DNA from: Mycobacterium branderi
Lineage (GTDB): Bacteria > Actinomycetota > Actinomycetes > Mycobacteriales > Mycobacteriaceae
DNA length: 64,000 nt
Assembly: GCF_010728725.1 (NCBI RefSeq)
Contig: NZ_AP022606.1
Coordinates: forward strand, 2,852,001-2,916,000
Direction of reading: 5' to 3'
Positions 25,662-38,902 of the stretch are shown here, piece by piece. The notes under the pieces were generated by a model. That model did not search any database and had not been told where the DNA came from. It was given only the letters and a program-made list of their open reading frames with translations. Positions within the stretch are counted from its first letter, which is position 1. Every line of letters starts with the position of its first letter. A program made the position numbers and the translations under genes.

Positions 25662-25672
25662 CGTGATTCCCA

Positions 25673-25711
25673 GCGGGCCCGCGGCGGTTTCACTTGCCAC
25701 CGCGGGCCCGC
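25673..25711 (+). terminator. Strong hairpin between hspX and the Rv2030c-like gene
   Basis: Arms 25673-25687 and 25697-25711 pair at 14 of 15 positions (GCGGGCCCGCGG core) around a 9 nt loop, 11 bp after the hspX stop. There is no U-tract, as is usual for mycobacterial terminators. It may partly terminate or stabilise the 3' end of the hspX mRNA and so lower expression of the downstream genes. Confidence 0.65.
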
Positions 25712-25746
25712 ACCACCGCAATACCGCAGGTTGGTGAGCACCCACG

Positions 25747-27780
25747 ATGACCAGAGGGATCCGCACCCGAAAATCCGTAAGGGACCGGATGTTTCGCGAC
25801 CGCCGTGAGGCCGGCCGCGTGTTGGCCGGTCTGCTAGAGGCTTACCGCGACCGACCCGACGTCGTTGTCTTGGGCCTGGCCAGGGGAGGAGTGCCGGTCG
25901 CGTGGGAGGTCGCTGCCGCGTTGCACGCGCCCCTGGACACATTCATCGTGCGCAAGCTGGGTGTGCCAGGCCACGAAGAATTCGCGGCCGGCGCACTCGC
26001 CAGTGGTGGTCGCGTCGTAATCAACGACGACGTGGTGCGAGGCCTGCAAATTACTCCCCAGCAGTTGCGGGATGTCGCCGAGCGAGAAGGACGCGAGCTG
26101 ATCCGGCGGGAAGCGGCCTACCGCGACGGCCGCAAACCGATCGACGTGGCCGGCAAAACCGTCATCCTCGTCGACGACGGACTGGCCACGGGCGCCAGTA
26201 TGTTCGCCGCGGTGCAAGCCCTGCGTGAGGCCGAACCGGCACACATCGTCATCGCTGTACCGGCTGCGCCCGAGTCCACCTGCCGCGAATTCGCGGGCCT
26301 CGTCGACGACATGGTGTGCGCGTCGATGCCGACCCCGTTCCTGGCGGTCGGAGCATCGTTCTGGGATTTCCGACAGGTCAGCGACGACGAGGTCCGTACG
26401 CTACTGGCCACCTCGACGACCGGGGTGGCGACGACGTCGGTTGCGGAGACGGCAGCTGAGATCATCGGGCGAGTCGCCGTCGACGCGCCCGGTGGTGTAC
26501 CACCGGGGGAGGTGTTGTCCGATTTGATCGGCGACGCGCGGATCGTGCTGATCGGCGAAAGCACGCACGGCACCCAGGAGTTCTATCAGGCCCGGGCCGA
26601 GATCACGAAGTGGCTGATCGACGAGAAGGGGTTCTGCGCGGTGGCCGCGGAAGCGGACTGGCCGGACGCCTATCGGGTCAATCGGTACGTGCGTGGTCAG
26701 GGCACGGACACCACCGCCGAAGAGGCATTGCGGGGATTCGAGCGCTTCCCCTCGTGGATGTGGCGCAACGTCGTGGTCCGCGACTTCGTCGAGTGGCTAA
26801 GGGGCAACAACCGGCGACGCGAAGCACAGTATCGTCGCCAAACGGGTTTCTACGGTCTGGATCTCTACAGCTTGCATCGGTCGATGCACGAGGTGGTCTC
26901 CTACCTGGACCGGATCGACCCGATGGCCGCGGCTCGCGCGCGGGCCAGATACGCCTGCTTCGACCATTCATCGGCCGACGACGGTCAGGCGTACGGATTT
27001 GCGGCCGCCTTCGGTGCCGGCCCGTCGTGTGAGCGGCATGCCATTGAGCAGCTCGTCGACATCCAGCGCAACGCGCTCGACTATGCACGCCGCGACGGAC
27101 TGCTTGCCGAGGACGAGCTGTTCTATGCGGAGCAGAACGCACAGGTAGTACGCAACGCCGAGCGTTACTACCGCGCAATGTTCGGCGGTCGCGTCACGTC
27201 GTGGAACTTGCGCGATCAGCACATGGCCCAAACGCTGCAGGCGCTACTCGCGCACCTGGACCGCCACTACGAGGTACCGCCGGCGCGAATCGTGGTGTGG
27301 GCGCACAATTCCCATGTCGGCGATGCCCGCGCGACCGAGGTATCCGCGGACGGCCAGCTGACGCTCGGTCAGCTGGTCCGCGAACGCTACCGCGACGACT
27401 GCCGGCTGATAGGGTTCACCACCTACACCGGCACCGTGACCGCAGCCAGCGAATGGGGCGGGGCGGCCGAACGAAAGACGGTCCGCCCAGCGCTACCCGG
27501 CAGCGTGGAAGAGATGTTCCACGAGACCGGCAAGAGCGCGTTCATGGTGTCTTCCGACAGTGACGCTACGGCAGCGTTGGATATGGTCAGGCTGGGTCGT
27601 GCGATCGGTGTGATCTATCTGCCGGCGACGGAAAGACAAAGCCACTATTACCATGTTCGGCCCGCGGATCAGTTCGACGCGATGCTCCACATCGAGAAGA
27701 CCGAGGCGCTCGAGCCGCTGGAAATGACCAGCCAATGGATCACCGGCGAGACACCCGAGACCTACCCAACAGGCCTGTAG
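25747..27780 (+). CDS. Phosphoribosyltransferase-erythromycin esterase-like fusion (Rv2030c-like)
   Basis: The 677-residue protein matches Rv2030c (681 aa). Residues about 10-215 are a type I phosphoribosyltransferase-like domain with the PRPP loop [14 protein letters not shown] (about 138-151). Residues about 235-670 are an erythromycin-esterase/succinoglycan-biosynthesis-like domain, with [24 protein letters not shown], the [10 protein letters not shown] histidine motif and a final [16 protein letters not shown]. The two enzyme types are found separately in other bacteria. The joint reaction is unknown; the EreA-like domain need not confer macrolide resistance. It lies between hspX and pfkB. 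Confidence 0.94.
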   Translation: MTRGIRTRKSVRDRMFRDRREAGRVLAGLLEAYRDRPDVVVLGLARGGVPVAWEVAAALHAPLDTFIVRKLGVPGHEEFAAGALASGGRVVINDDVVRGLQITPQQLRDVAEREGRELIRREAAYRDGRKPIDVAGKTVILVDDGLATGASMFAAVQALREAEPAHIVIAVPAAPESTCREFAGLVDDMVCASMPTPFLAVGASFWDFRQVSDDEVRTLLATSTTGVATTSVAETAAEIIGRVAVDAPGGVPPGEVLSDLIGDARIVLIGESTHGTQEFYQARAEITKWLIDEKGFCAVAAEADWPDAYRVNRYVRGQGTDTTAEEALRGFERFPSWMWRNVVVRDFVEWLRGNNRRREAQYRRQTGFYGLDLYSLHRSMHEVVSYLDRIDPMAAARARARYACFDHSSADDGQAYGFAAAFGAGPSCERHAIEQLVDIQRNALDYARRDGLLAEDELFYAEQNAQVVRNAERYYRAMFGGRVTSWNLRDQHMAQTLQALLAHLDRHYEVPPARIVVWAHNSHVGDARATEVSADGQLTLGQLVRERYRDDCRLIGFTTYTGTVTAASEWGGAAERKTVRPALPGSVEEMFHETGKSAFMVSSDSDATAALDMVRLGRAIGVIYLPATERQSHYYHVRPADQFDAMLHIEKTEALEPLEMTSQWITGETPETYPTGL

Positions 27781-27804
27781 GCCGCGCGCATCGGAGCAAC
27801 CCGA

Positions 27805-28788
27805 ATGATCAAACGCATTGCGCTCAACGGACATCGAGCCACGATCGTAACGTTGACGATGAATCCTGCCCTCGACATCACGACCAGCGCCGATCGGGTG
27901 CTGCCTACTGACAAGATCCGCTGCCGCGGTACTCGCTACGACCCTGGCGGCGGCGGGATCAATGTGGCGCGCGTCGCGCGTGTACTCGGTGCATCCGTGT
28001 CGGCGGTCTTTCCCGCCGGCGGACCAGCCGGCGATATGCTAGCGAATCTACTTGTCGGGGAACAGGTTCCGTTCCACAGGGTCAGAATCGCTAGCTCCAC
28101 CCGGGAAAGCCTCACCGTCAATGAAGAAAGCAGTGGGCAACAATATCGGTTCGTGCTTCCTGGACCGCAGTTGACTTTCAGCGAACGCGCGCAATGCCTC
28201 GACGAACTTCGCATGGCGGCCAGTTCTGCGAGGTTCGTGGTGGCAAGCGGCAGCTTGCCACCAGGCGTGCCCGCGGAGTTCTATCAATCGGTAGCAGATG
28301 TCTGCCGGGAACTCGGTGCGCGACTGGTTCTCGACACGTCCGGCACCGGCTTGCAGCACATCACATCCGGGGTATACCTGCTCAAACCTAGCGTGCGAGA
28401 ACTACGTGAGTGCATCGGGCGTGACCTCGGCACCGAGGCAGAGCAAGTCGACGCTGTGCAAGAGCTGATTGCGCGGGGCGTCGCCGAGGTCGTCGTGGTG
28501 TCGCTGGGCGCCCAGGGTGCCTTGTTGGTCACGAAACAAGGGGCCCAACGGTTTCCGGCGATTCACATGCGTTCCGGTAGCGGGGTGGGTGCGGGAGATG
28601 CGATGACCGCTGCGGTTACGGTCGGATTGTGCCGCGGATGGCCGCTCGCCAAGTCGGTCCAGTGCGGGATCGCCGCCGGTGCCGCGATGCTGATGACACC
28701 GGGGACGGCCGTCTGCCGCCGTGACGACGTCGAGCGTCTTTTCGAACTCGCCGCCGAGCCGGTGGATCTCAGCTCAGTGAGCCGCTAG
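27805..28788 (+). CDS. pfkB: PfkB-family sugar kinase, probable 6-phosphofructokinase
   Basis: The 327-residue ribokinase-fold kinase has the N-terminal MNPALDITT, the substrate-binding GGGGINVARVARVLG and the C-terminal catalytic GSGVGAGDAMTAA with Asp as base and the anion hole GAGD. The MNPALD start and the position after the Rv2030c-like gene point to M. tuberculosis PfkB (Rv2029c, 339 aa), a DosR-regulon minor phosphofructokinase. Tagatose-6-phosphate or 1-phosphofructokinase activity is possible for this subgroup. It starts 24 bp after the upstream stop, so it is co-transcribed. Confidence 0.93.
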   Translation: MIKRIALNGHRATIVTLTMNPALDITTSADRVLPTDKIRCRGTRYDPGGGGINVARVARVLGASVSAVFPAGGPAGDMLANLLVGEQVPFHRVRIASSTRESLTVNEESSGQQYRFVLPGPQLTFSERAQCLDELRMAASSARFVVASGSLPPGVPAEFYQSVADVCRELGARLVLDTSGTGLQHITSGVYLLKPSVRELRECIGRDLGTEAEQVDAVQELIARGVAEVVVVSLGAQGALLVTKQGAQRFPAIHMRSGSGVGAGDAMTAAVTVGLCRGWPLAKSVQCGIAAGAAMLMTPGTAVCRRDDVERLFELAAEPVDLSSVSR

Positions 28789-28837
28789 CTGCTCCGATGC
28801 CGCTGGCAGCTCCGAGAAAGGCTCAGAGGAGGTTGAT

Positions 28838-28870
28838 ATGACGATAGCCCCTCTGACTTGCGACCTCTGA
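28838..28870 (+). CDS. Possible 10-residue leader peptide coupled to the acyltransferase
   Basis: The ATG at 28838 follows a strong GAGGAGG and encodes MTIAPLTCDL before TGA (28868-28870), which overlaps the next gene's ATG as TGATG. The strong ribosome-binding site belongs to this mini-ORF, not to the acyltransferase, suggesting termination-reinitiation. Confidence 0.4.
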   Translation: MTIAPLTCDL

Positions 28871-30171
28871 TGGGCCACGCAAACACCACGCGCCCGGTTC
28901 GCGATCTGGCGGTGGACTTTTACCGGGTATCGGGCGTGGCCCTCATTGTGCTGGGACATTGGCTGTTGTCCTGCGTGACATACCACGATGGGGACTTCGG
29001 TCGGCAGAACCCGCTCATCGATTTGCCGTGGACACAGTGGCTGGTGTGGCTATTCCAGGCGGTGCCGGTGTTCTTCCTGGCCGCCGGCTACGCCAGCGCG
29101 GTGTCTTGGACGCATCGGTGTGCCGACGGTATGCGACAGCACGCCTATATTCGGCATCGACTGGCCCGAGTACTCGGCCCGACGGCCGTGTACGTCGGGC
29201 TGGTGTCGACAGTTGTGGTGATTCTTGGCATCCGGGGTGTGGCCCGTTCCGCGCTGGATTACGCCGGTTGGGCGCTAGCGATGCACCTGTGGTTCCTCGC
29301 CGTCTACCTGCTTGTGGTGTCGTTGACACCCATCGCGATTGCCGCACAACGCCGTTGGGGACTGTTGGTGCCGGCTGCGTTGGCGGTTGGGGTCGTGGTG
29401 GTGGACATCGGCTCGGTCGGCGCCCACGTGCCCTATCTCGGCATGGTGAACTACCTGCTGTGCTGGGGGACGCTCTACCAGCTCGGGATCGCTTGGCGTG
29501 AAGGGCTGCTGGTGGGCCGTAGATCCCTGCTGCTCGCAGCCGGGTCGGCAGTCGCACTGGCACTGCTGATCTGGCTGGGACCTTACCCGATCAGCATGAT
29601 CGGCGTGCCCGGCCAAGCGGTGCAGAACTCGTCGCCGCCCACGGTGGCGATGCTGGCGTTCGGGTGTGCACAGGCCGGCGTAGCCATGGCGGTGGCACCT
29701 CTGCTCAACCGTGTGCTGCGCCCCAGTCCAGCCCAATGGATCCTGCGCACCGCTAACAACAATGTGATGGCGCTTTACCTGTGGCACATGGTGCCGGTCA
29801 TCATCGTGGTGCTGGTCGGCTACCCGACCGGGTTACTGCCGCAACCGATCGAGGGAACCGCGGCGTGGTGGCTGGCCCGGCTGGAGTGGGTGCTCGTCCT
29901 CTGTGTCGCGACAGGGGTTGAGATGGCAGTGTTGAGTTGGCGGCGAGGCTTTTTCGCAGCACCACTACCCGTGTTCGGTGCGCCGGTCGCACATCGCTGG
30001 GTCGAACCGATCATGCTGGCCGGGGTCGCGATGGCGGCGTATGGCCTGGGGCTGTTCTCCGCTACGGGTTTTGCTCCAGGGGGCCATTTTCCGTGGGTCA
30101 CCGGCCTTGCCTTCGGTGTTGGGCTGGTCCTGGTGGCGCTGCGAACCGCAGAGATCGATCGTCCCGGATGA
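28870..30171 (+). CDS. Membrane acyltransferase, acyltransferase-3 (OafA) family
   Basis: The 433-residue polytopic protein starts with the family motif RDLAVDFYRVSGVALIVLGHWLL, where the Arg and His are the conserved acyl-transfer residues, followed by VPVFFLAAGYA and about ten transmembrane helices. AT3 proteins move acyl groups from the cytosol onto sugars or lipids outside the membrane. The acceptor is unknown; the next gene, a GH92 mannosidase, hints at mannose-containing envelope glycans. Its ATG overlaps the stop of a 10-codon mini-ORF (TGATG). No DosR box is immediately upstream; pfkB is 81 bp away. Confidence 0.87.
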   Translation: MGHANTTRPVRDLAVDFYRVSGVALIVLGHWLLSCVTYHDGDFGRQNPLIDLPWTQWLVWLFQAVPVFFLAAGYASAVSWTHRCADGMRQHAYIRHRLARVLGPTAVYVGLVSTVVVILGIRGVARSALDYAGWALAMHLWFLAVYLLVVSLTPIAIAAQRRWGLLVPAALAVGVVVVDIGSVGAHVPYLGMVNYLLCWGTLYQLGIAWREGLLVGRRSLLLAAGSAVALALLIWLGPYPISMIGVPGQAVQNSSPPTVAMLAFGCAQAGVAMAVAPLLNRVLRPSPAQWILRTANNNVMALYLWHMVPVIIVVLVGYPTGLLPQPIEGTAAWWLARLEWVLVLCVATGVEMAVLSWRRGFFAAPLPVFGAPVAHRWVEPIMLAGVAMAAYGLGLFSATGFAPGGHFPWVTGLAFGVGLVLVALRTAEIDRPG

Positions 30172-30297
30172 CGCTTTCCGTGGGCCTGAGCAAACTGCCT
30201 GCCAGGCAACTGAATCAGCGCGTTGCGGCACATCACCGGTGCGGTTGAGAGAAGCTTGAGGTGGCGGTTAGGGGCGGCTCGAGAGGAACAGGCAGCT

Positions 30298-32973
30298 ATG
30301 CGGTCGCGGAGGGCCATTGCCGCGCTGACAGGCGTGGTGATTCTCGGCGTCATGCTGATCAGCGCCCCGCCCACGGCTTACGAATACGAGCCCGTGTTCG
30401 TCGCGAACCCGGTCGAGTACGTCGACACCCTGATCGGTACCGGGACGGGAGGCGAGACGGTCGGGGAGATCAACGACTTTCCTGGCCCCTCGGTGCCGTT
30501 CGGTATGGTGCAGTACTCGCCGGACACGGTCGACACCTACGCCGGTTACGACTACGGCGTCGAACGCTCCACCGGATTCAGCATGACCCACGCCTCAGTG
30601 GGTTGCGCAGCGTTCGGGGATATTTCGATGCTGCCGACCACTACCGCGATCGGCACGCAGCCGTGGGAAGCCGCCGAACAGATCGCTCACGGCGACGCCG
30701 AGGTAGGTGTGCCCGGGTATTACACGGTGCGGTTCCCCAAAACCGGTGTGACTGCGGAACTCACCGCCACCACCCGTACCGGCGTCGGACGATTCAGCTA
30801 CCCGCACAACGGTCGGCCCGCCCTGCTCTACGTGCGCTCCGGTGGGTCACTCGCGGGCAACTCGGCAGCGAGCATCCAGGTCGTCCAGGACAACACCACG
30901 ATCACCGGATCGGCAACCAGTGGGGGATTCTGCGGCAAAAGCAACGTCTACACAGTGTATTTCGCGATGAAATTCAGCCGGCCGTTCACGTCGTATGGCA
31001 CCTGGGACGGCTACTCGGTGTATCCCGATGCCCGCAGCGCGTATTCGAGTTATCGAGGGTCCAGCGGGGGGTACGTGGAGTTCCCGGCCGGCTCGGTGTT
31101 CGAGGTCCGGACCGCGTTGTCCTACGTCAGTGTGGACGGGGCGCGTGCGAACCTTGCCGCCGAGGGCGGCGCGAATTTCGACGATGTGCGCGCCGCCGCA
31201 TCGAGCGAATGGAACGCGGCGCTATCGCACATCCGGGTGGCCGGCGCCGATGACAGCGACCTGACGACCTTCTATACGGCTCTTTATCATTCGTTGTTGC
31301 ATCCCAACACCTTCAACGATGTCGACGGTCGCTACATCGGATTCGACGGTGTCATCCATACCGTGGCCAGGGGGCATACCCAGTACGCCAACTACTCCGA
31401 CTGGGACACGTACCGGGGTGTCGCCGCCCTGCACGGACTGCTGTTTGCGGAGCGAGCCAGCGACATGGCGCAATCGCTGGTGAACGATGCCGAACAGAGC
31501 GGGGCGTTTCCACGTTGGGCGCTGGCGAATACCGCGACCGCGGAGATGACCGGAGACAGCGTGGTACCGCTGATCGTCAACCTGTATGCGTTCGGCGCCA
31601 GGGACTTTGACGTCAACACGGCACTGCGCTACATGGTCGACGCGGCAACCACGGGCGGCGTCGGGCGGGGCGGTTATGTGGAGCGGCCGGGAATCGCCAC
31701 CTACCTGCAGCGCGGCTACCTGCCGACGACAGGGACGTCTTGCTTGAGGGGTTCGATTCCCGGCACCTCGATCACCCTCGAGTGGTCGGTCGACGACTTC
31801 GCGATCTCCCGGTTCGCCGATGCGCTGGGCAATTCCGCTGCCGCCACGGAATTCCAGAACCGCGCACAGTATTGGCAGAATCTGTTCAACCCCACCACCC
31901 ACTACATCTCTCCGCGCAATGCCCTCGGTTTCTTTCCCGAGGGTCCCGGGGTGGTTAAGCCCGCTCCGGGCTGTTTCAGCCAGCTCGGATACGACGAGGG
32001 CAATGCCGAGCAATACATCTGGTGGGTGCCGCACAACATCGCCGGCCTGGTGACCGCGCTGGGCGGCCGAAAGGCGGTCGCCGATCGGCTGGACCGCTTC
32101 ACCAAACGGCTCAACGCGGGTCCCGACCAGCCGTATCTGTGGATCGGTAACGAGCCCGACTTCGGGGTGCCGTGGCTATACAACTACATCGGTCAACCCT
32201 GGAAGACCCAGCGCACGGTCGACCGGGTGCGTAGCAAACTATTTGGCCCCACACCCGACGGGGCGCCGGGCAACGATGACCTCGGCGCGTTGTCCAGCTG
32301 GTACGTCTGGGCCGCACTCGGGCTGTACCCGGCCACCCCGGGGACATCGATCCTCACCGTGAACACGCCGCTGTTCGATCGCGCCGAAATCGAGCTTCCC
32401 GCAAGCAAATCCATCCGGATCTCCGCGCCGGGGGCTTCCGGGGCGCATCGCCTGAAGTACATCGACGCTCTCAGCATCGACGGCCGGCCCACCGGTCAGA
32501 CGTCACTTCCCGAGTCGATCGTCCGCACCGGTGGCGAGCTTGGCTTCGCACTCTCTGCCAAACCCAACACGGTCTGGGGCACCGCCGAATCCGCCGCGCC
32601 ACCGTCGTTCGGTGCGGGCAGCGTGGCCGTGACCGTCAACGTCAGGCCGGCCGTCGTCGCGATTGCGCCGGGAGCCACCGGAACCGTGACCGTAGACGCG
32701 CAACGGATGATCGAGGGGCCAGACGACTACACCGTCACCGGCACGTCCTATACCGCGGGGATCACGGCATCACCGGTATCCGGTGCCTTCGCCCCCGACG
32801 GATCCGCCAGCCGGAGCCTCACGATTGCGGTGGCCCAGTCCGCGCCCCACGGCTACCACCCGGTCGATCTCACCACCGTCGTCGGCGGAACCGGTAGGAC
32901 CTTTATGCTCTCGGTCGCGGTTGGCCAGGCCGGCGTGGACGAATGGCTGACCGGCCTCAGCGTGTCTCCCTGA
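30298..32973 (+). CDS. Secreted GH92 alpha-mannosidase (Rv0584-like)
   Basis: The 891-residue protein has a signal peptide ([20 protein letters not shown], cleavage near Ala-Pro-Pro-Thr-Ala). The GH92 body follows, with [27 protein letters not shown], the [12 protein letters not shown] segment, the YSDWDTYR motif, [21 protein letters not shown] and a C-terminal beta domain. GH92 enzymes are calcium-dependent exo-alpha-mannosidases, mostly alpha-1,2. The protein resembles lipoprotein Rv0584 of M. tuberculosis, and its likely substrates are mannosylated lipoglycans or glycoproteins in the envelope. About 120 C-terminal residues form an extra Ig-like domain. Its 3' end overlaps the convergent ligase gene by 17 bp. 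Confidence 0.93.
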   Translation: MRSRRAIAALTGVVILGVMLISAPPTAYEYEPVFVANPVEYVDTLIGTGTGGETVGEINDFPGPSVPFGMVQYSPDTVDTYAGYDYGVERSTGFSMTHASVGCAAFGDISMLPTTTAIGTQPWEAAEQIAHGDAEVGVPGYYTVRFPKTGVTAELTATTRTGVGRFSYPHNGRPALLYVRSGGSLAGNSAASIQVVQDNTTITGSATSGGFCGKSNVYTVYFAMKFSRPFTSYGTWDGYSVYPDARSAYSSYRGSSGGYVEFPAGSVFEVRTALSYVSVDGARANLAAEGGANFDDVRAAASSEWNAALSHIRVAGADDSDLTTFYTALYHSLLHPNTFNDVDGRYIGFDGVIHTVARGHTQYANYSDWDTYRGVAALHGLLFAERASDMAQSLVNDAEQSGAFPRWALANTATAEMTGDSVVPLIVNLYAFGARDFDVNTALRYMVDAATTGGVGRGGYVERPGIATYLQRGYLPTTGTSCLRGSIPGTSITLEWSVDDFAISRFADALGNSAAATEFQNRAQYWQNLFNPTTHYISPRNALGFFPEGPGVVKPAPGCFSQLGYDEGNAEQYIWWVPHNIAGLVTALGGRKAVADRLDRFTKRLNAGPDQPYLWIGNEPDFGVPWLYNYIGQPWKTQRTVDRVRSKLFGPTPDGAPGNDDLGALSSWYVWAALGLYPATPGTSILTVNTPLFDRAEIELPASKSIRISAPGASGAHRLKYIDALSIDGRPTGQTSLPESIVRTGGELGFALSAKPNTVWGTAESAAPPSFGAGSVAVTVNVRPAVVAIAPGATGTVTVDAQRMIEGPDDYTVTGTSYTAGITASPVSGAFAPDGSASRSLTIAVAQSAPHGYHPVDLTTVVGGTGRTFMLSVAVGQAGVDEWLTGLSVSP

Positions 32974-33949
32974 CCACCTGGCGAGGGTCCTTGTCGGTAC
33001 GTAGGCCGGTGTAGCGCGGGTGGCGCAGCTTGCTATCGCGTGTCCATTCGGTAAAACCCACCTGTGCAACGAGTTTTGGCTGTACCCAGTGGATGTCGGC
33101 GGAGCGGACCGTCCCACGGGTGAAAGGCGAGGCGTCCCGCTCGATGGCAGACAACCGCTCGTGCAGGCTTCGCAACGTGACCGTGTCGAAGCCGGTCCCC
33201 ACCTTGCCGGCATACACCAGGTCGGTCCCCTCGTAGTAGCCCACCAAGAGCGCGCCGAGCCCGACTCGACTACCCTTCGGCGCGGTATAGCCGCCGATGA
33301 TGAATTCCTGGTCGTGAACGCACTTGAACTTCAGCCAATTTGGCGAGCGCCGGCCCTCGTAGGGCGAGTCGGCCCGCTTGGCGATGACGCCTTCATCGCC
33401 GCGCTCGCATGCTTCCCGGTAGGCGTCCTCGCCGTCTTTGACGCGGTATGTCGTATGGCGCAGCGGATCGTGAAACTCAAATGCGTTGTAGAGCAGCTGT
33501 TTCCGCCAAATCAGTGGCAGGGCAGTGGTGGCCTTGCCGTCGAGGTGCAGCACGTCGAACAGGTAGTAAAACACGGGTATGCCGCTGCCCAGGGCCCGGT
33601 CGGGATCGGTGATACCCAGTCGGCCCTGCAGTCGCGCGAAGCTCGTGTGCCGTCCTTTGAAGGCCACGATTTCGCCGTCGACAACAAACCGGGGAGCGGC
33701 CTGCGCGCGCAGCGCATCGACGAGTTCCGGATAAGTCGCGTTGAGAACCTGGCGATTGCGGGACATCAGCCGCACCCGCCGGCCGTCGCGATACGCCAGG
33801 CACCGCTCCCCGTCGAGCTTGGGTTCGAAGATCCATCGCGGATCAGAGAACCGCCGCTGCGTCAGCGTCGCCAGCATCGGAGCGCGCCAGTCGGGGACCG
33901 CCTCGTCGTGCAGCAAGGTGCGCACCTTGGCGGGCAGTTCGGTAAACAC
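32957..33949 (-). CDS. ATP-dependent DNA ligase, LigD-ligase-domain/LigC type
   Basis: The 330-residue ligase has motif [16 protein letters not shown] with the adenylated Lys, motif [16 protein letters not shown], motif [17 protein letters not shown], motif V WLKFKC and an OB-fold with [24 protein letters not shown]. It is a stand-alone ligase domain, like the C-terminal ligase of LigD or LigC, without polymerase or nuclease domains. Such enzymes seal nicks in end joining or alternative excision repair. It lies 6 bp after pncB2 on the same strand, so it could be expressed from the DosR box at 35445-35464. Confidence 0.92.
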   Translation of the reverse strand: MFTELPAKVRTLLHDEAVPDWRAPMLATLTQRRFSDPRWIFEPKLDGERCLAYRDGRRVRLMSRNRQVLNATYPELVDALRAQAAPRFVVDGEIVAFKGRHTSFARLQGRLGITDPDRALGSGIPVFYYLFDVLHLDGKATTALPLIWRKQLLYNAFEFHDPLRHTTYRVKDGEDAYREACERGDEGVIAKRADSPYEGRRSPNWLKFKCVHDQEFIIGGYTAPKGSRVGLGALLVGYYEGTDLVYAGKVGTGFDTVTLRSLHERLSAIERDASPFTRGTVRSADIHWVQPKLVAQVGFTEWTRDSKLRHPRYTGLRTDKDPRQVVRETR

Positions 33950-33955
33950 AGCGAT

Positions 33956-35329
33956 TCAGCCAGCATACGTTGAGATGTTCTTTTCCCAGGTACGACGCAG
34001 CCTTTCAAGCTCGCATTCAATCCCCGGGCTGACGTCGACCGGATATGGCCCCCCACTGCGGTCGAGCGAACGAAGCTGAGCCGGGAGCGCGTCAACCTGG
34101 GAACGCGCGCGTTGTCGCACCGCCTCCAGACTGAAATCGTGCCCAGAGAGACGTCGGCCATTCTTCATGACTGGCACCAGCAACGGCTCGCCGTCGAGCT
34201 GTTCGTCGGGCTTACCGATCGTGTCGCCGGCGAAGACTCCGTGATCGAGCCTGCGCAAAACCTGCTTTCGCCCCGGGTATATCACCTTGCCGCTGGAGAA
34301 CTTGGTGCGCCCGACGCCGTCGTACTCGACGAGCTTGTAAGCCATATCCAACGCAGGCGCATCTTGGGCGACCACCACCTTGGTACCAACCGCGAACCCG
34401 TCGATCGGGCAGTCGTCGTCCATCAGCGCCGCCACCCGATACTCGTCAAGACCCGACGAGGCAAAAATTCGGACCTGGGTCAAACCTGCGGCGTCGAGCT
34501 TGGCGCGCGTCGCCTTCGACAGCGCACCGAGATCCCCCGAATCGAGCCGGATTGCGCGCACATCGAAGCGATCCCCGGAACGCTCTGCGAGCTTGACGAC
34601 CTGATCGACCCCACGCAGCGTGTCGTAAGTGTCGACGAGCAATGTGGTGCCTGGATAGAGCCGAGCGAACGCCTCGAACGCGTCGAGCTCGTCATCGAAC
34701 GCTTGGATGAAGCTGTGCGCCATGGTGCCGTACGCGGGAATTCCGTAGAGGCAGGCGGCGAGCAAGTTCGACGTGCCCGCCATGCCGGCCAGGTAGCCGG
34801 ACCGGGCGACCTTGACAGCGGCGTCGGTGCCGTGTGCGCGCCGGGCTCCGAAATCCACGACTGTCCGCCCCCGAGCGGCTTCGACCACCCGGGCCGCCTT
34901 GCTCGCGATCACACTTTGCAGGTGGATCTGGTTCACCACAAGTGTTTCGGCAAGTTGGGCTTCGGCAATCGGCGCGATCACCTGCACGATCGGCTCGTGC
35001 GGAAAGACCAGAGTCCCCTCCGGCACCGCCCACACGTCCCCGGTGAAACGTACGCCGGCGAGCCGATGCAGGAACGCGGGGCTAAACAGGCCCAATCCCC
35101 GCAGGTACTCAATGTCATCCGGCTGGAAGCGCATCGCTTCGAGGAAGTCGAGCACGTCCGATAGGCCAGCGGCCATCACGTAGGAGCGGCCTTGCGGGAG
35201 TTTGCGGAACATCGTTTCGAAGACGGCCGTGCCCGACATCCCTTCGGCCGCATAGGCCTGCGCCATGGTGATCTCGTAAAGATCCGTGAACAGCGCACTG
35301 ACGTGCTGCGGGAGCGTCCTGACGGTCAT
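33956..35329 (-). CDS. pncB2: Nicotinate phosphoribosyltransferase PncB2-like
   Basis: The 457-residue enzyme converts nicotinate and PRPP to nicotinate mononucleotide in NAD salvage. Family marks are LFTDLYEITMAQAY near the N-terminus, the active-site FGARRAHGTDAA, GTSNLLAACLYGIPAYGTMAHSF and the IRLDSGDLGALS phosphate loop. M. tuberculosis has two paralogues, of which PncB2 (Rv0573c, 463 aa) is DosR-regulated; the DosR box at 35445-35464 and nearby nrdZ support PncB2. The ATG at 35329 has AGGTGG just upstream. It is followed by the DNA ligase gene, an NAD-independent ligase. Confidence 0.93.
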   Translation of the reverse strand: MTVRTLPQHVSALFTDLYEITMAQAYAAEGMSGTAVFETMFRKLPQGRSYVMAAGLSDVLDFLEAMRFQPDDIEYLRGLGLFSPAFLHRLAGVRFTGDVWAVPEGTLVFPHEPIVQVIAPIAEAQLAETLVVNQIHLQSVIASKAARVVEAARGRTVVDFGARRAHGTDAAVKVARSGYLAGMAGTSNLLAACLYGIPAYGTMAHSFIQAFDDELDAFEAFARLYPGTTLLVDTYDTLRGVDQVVKLAERSGDRFDVRAIRLDSGDLGALSKATRAKLDAAGLTQVRIFASSGLDEYRVAALMDDDCPIDGFAVGTKVVVAQDAPALDMAYKLVEYDGVGRTKFSSGKVIYPGRKQVLRRLDHGVFAGDTIGKPDEQLDGEPLLVPVMKNGRRLSGHDFSLEAVRQRARSQVDALPAQLRSLDRSGGPYPVDVSPGIECELERLRRTWEKNISTYAG

Positions 35330-35444
35330 CACGGCCACCTGGTTAGCTGCCACGCGTTCATTGCGATACCTCCGTGTCGAACGGGTTGTCCGCTGAGATG
35401 GCAACCGCGCCAGAGTTATCCGACCATTTCGCGCGAGTCCGACG

Positions 35445-35464
35445 GTAGGGACGTAAGTCCTGCC
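35445..35464. promoter_or_regulatory. DosR box between pncB2 and the STAS gene
   Basis: gtagggacgtaagtcctgcc has a GGGACGTAAGTCCT core, 116 bp before pncB2 and 82 bp before the divergent STAS gene. Confidence 0.8.
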
Positions 35465-35545
35465 CCTTCAGGCCGTTTGTCGGTTGGGCAGGCACCGTCG
35501 ACTCGGGCAGCATGACTGAGGTGACGAGCGAGGAAGGAGAATTCG

Positions 35546-35914
35546 ATGATCGAAGTACTGCCAGATATGCCAAAGGGAGTCACCGGTATTCGGGTGTCGG
35601 GCCGGCTGCGTGGTGACGACCTACGCGAGTTCCGGCCTGCCATCGAGGAGCTGCTGAAAACCGGCGAGGTCAGGATCGTGGAAGTCATCGCGTCCGACTA
35701 CGAGGGCTTCGGGCCCGGCGGATTGGTCGAGGACCTGAAGCTGGGTTTTGGCGCTGTCTTACAGCATCATTCGGCTTTCAAGCGAATCGCGGTAGTGTCC
35801 GACAAGGAATGGGTCGTCCATACCTTGCATGCGCTGGCGTGGATGATCCCCGGCGAGCTGGCCGTGTTCGGCCTCGACGAATTCGAGCGTGCAAAGGAAT
35901 GGGCGGCCGGCTGA
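35546..35914 (+). CDS. SpoIIAA-like STAS-domain protein
   Basis: The 122-residue protein fits the SpoIIAA-like (STAS/CRAL-TRIO-like) family: IRVSGRLRGDDLREFRPAIEELL, then IVEVIASDYEGFGPGGLVEDLKLG, FKRIAVVSDKEWV and a C-terminal FDLDEFERAKEW-type helix (GLDEFERAKEWAAG). Members bind hydrophobic ligands or act in signalling; there is no Ser phosphorylation motif like that of classical anti-sigma antagonists. A GAAGGAG site precedes the ATG, and a DosR box lies 82 bp upstream. It is followed by the dosT-like kinase, 137 bp away. Confidence 0.85.
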   Translation: MIEVLPDMPKGVTGIRVSGRLRGDDLREFRPAIEELLKTGEVRIVEVIASDYEGFGPGGLVEDLKLGFGAVLQHHSAFKRIAVVSDKEWVVHTLHALAWMIPGELAVFGLDEFERAKEWAAG

Positions 35915-36024
35915 ACGCTCTGGCCCGTGCGAGCGTTGTAGCTGTGTCAGCCCGCTTGATGGCAGCGGTACTAGTACGTACCAGGGCGGCATCGTCGGAC
36001 AGCAATCCTATTGTGCATGCGTAG

Positions 36025-38680
<2,656 letters not shown>

Positions 38681-38755
38681 TTTGCATCTCCTTACAGCTA
38701 GGACGAGGCCACAGGGGCCGCTGTCGCCAACGTTAGGAGCATGCGATTCGGTGGT

Positions 38756-38843
38756 TGAGGAGGCTTAAGTCACTCGAAACGTGGCCATAAGCCCTTGGTG
38801 CGGACCGGGTCAGTGCTCTGCCCAATGGGACCAAGGACCCTGG
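38756..38843. promoter_or_regulatory. Three DosR-like boxes between USP and acg-like genes
   Basis: tgaggaggcttaagtcactc (38756-38775), gtggccataagcccttggtg (38781-38800) and aatgggaccaaggaccctgg (38824-38843). The first and third are strong, the middle one weaker. The third is 60 bp before the acg-like ATG, close to the spacing at 2001-2020, and its 13 bp core GGGACCAAGGACC is the same. Confidence 0.8.
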
Positions 38844-38902
38844 AGGGCGAATGGGGCGATGGCTAGCGTCGACGTCAGAGAACCTCAACCAAGGAGCCCG
38901 AC

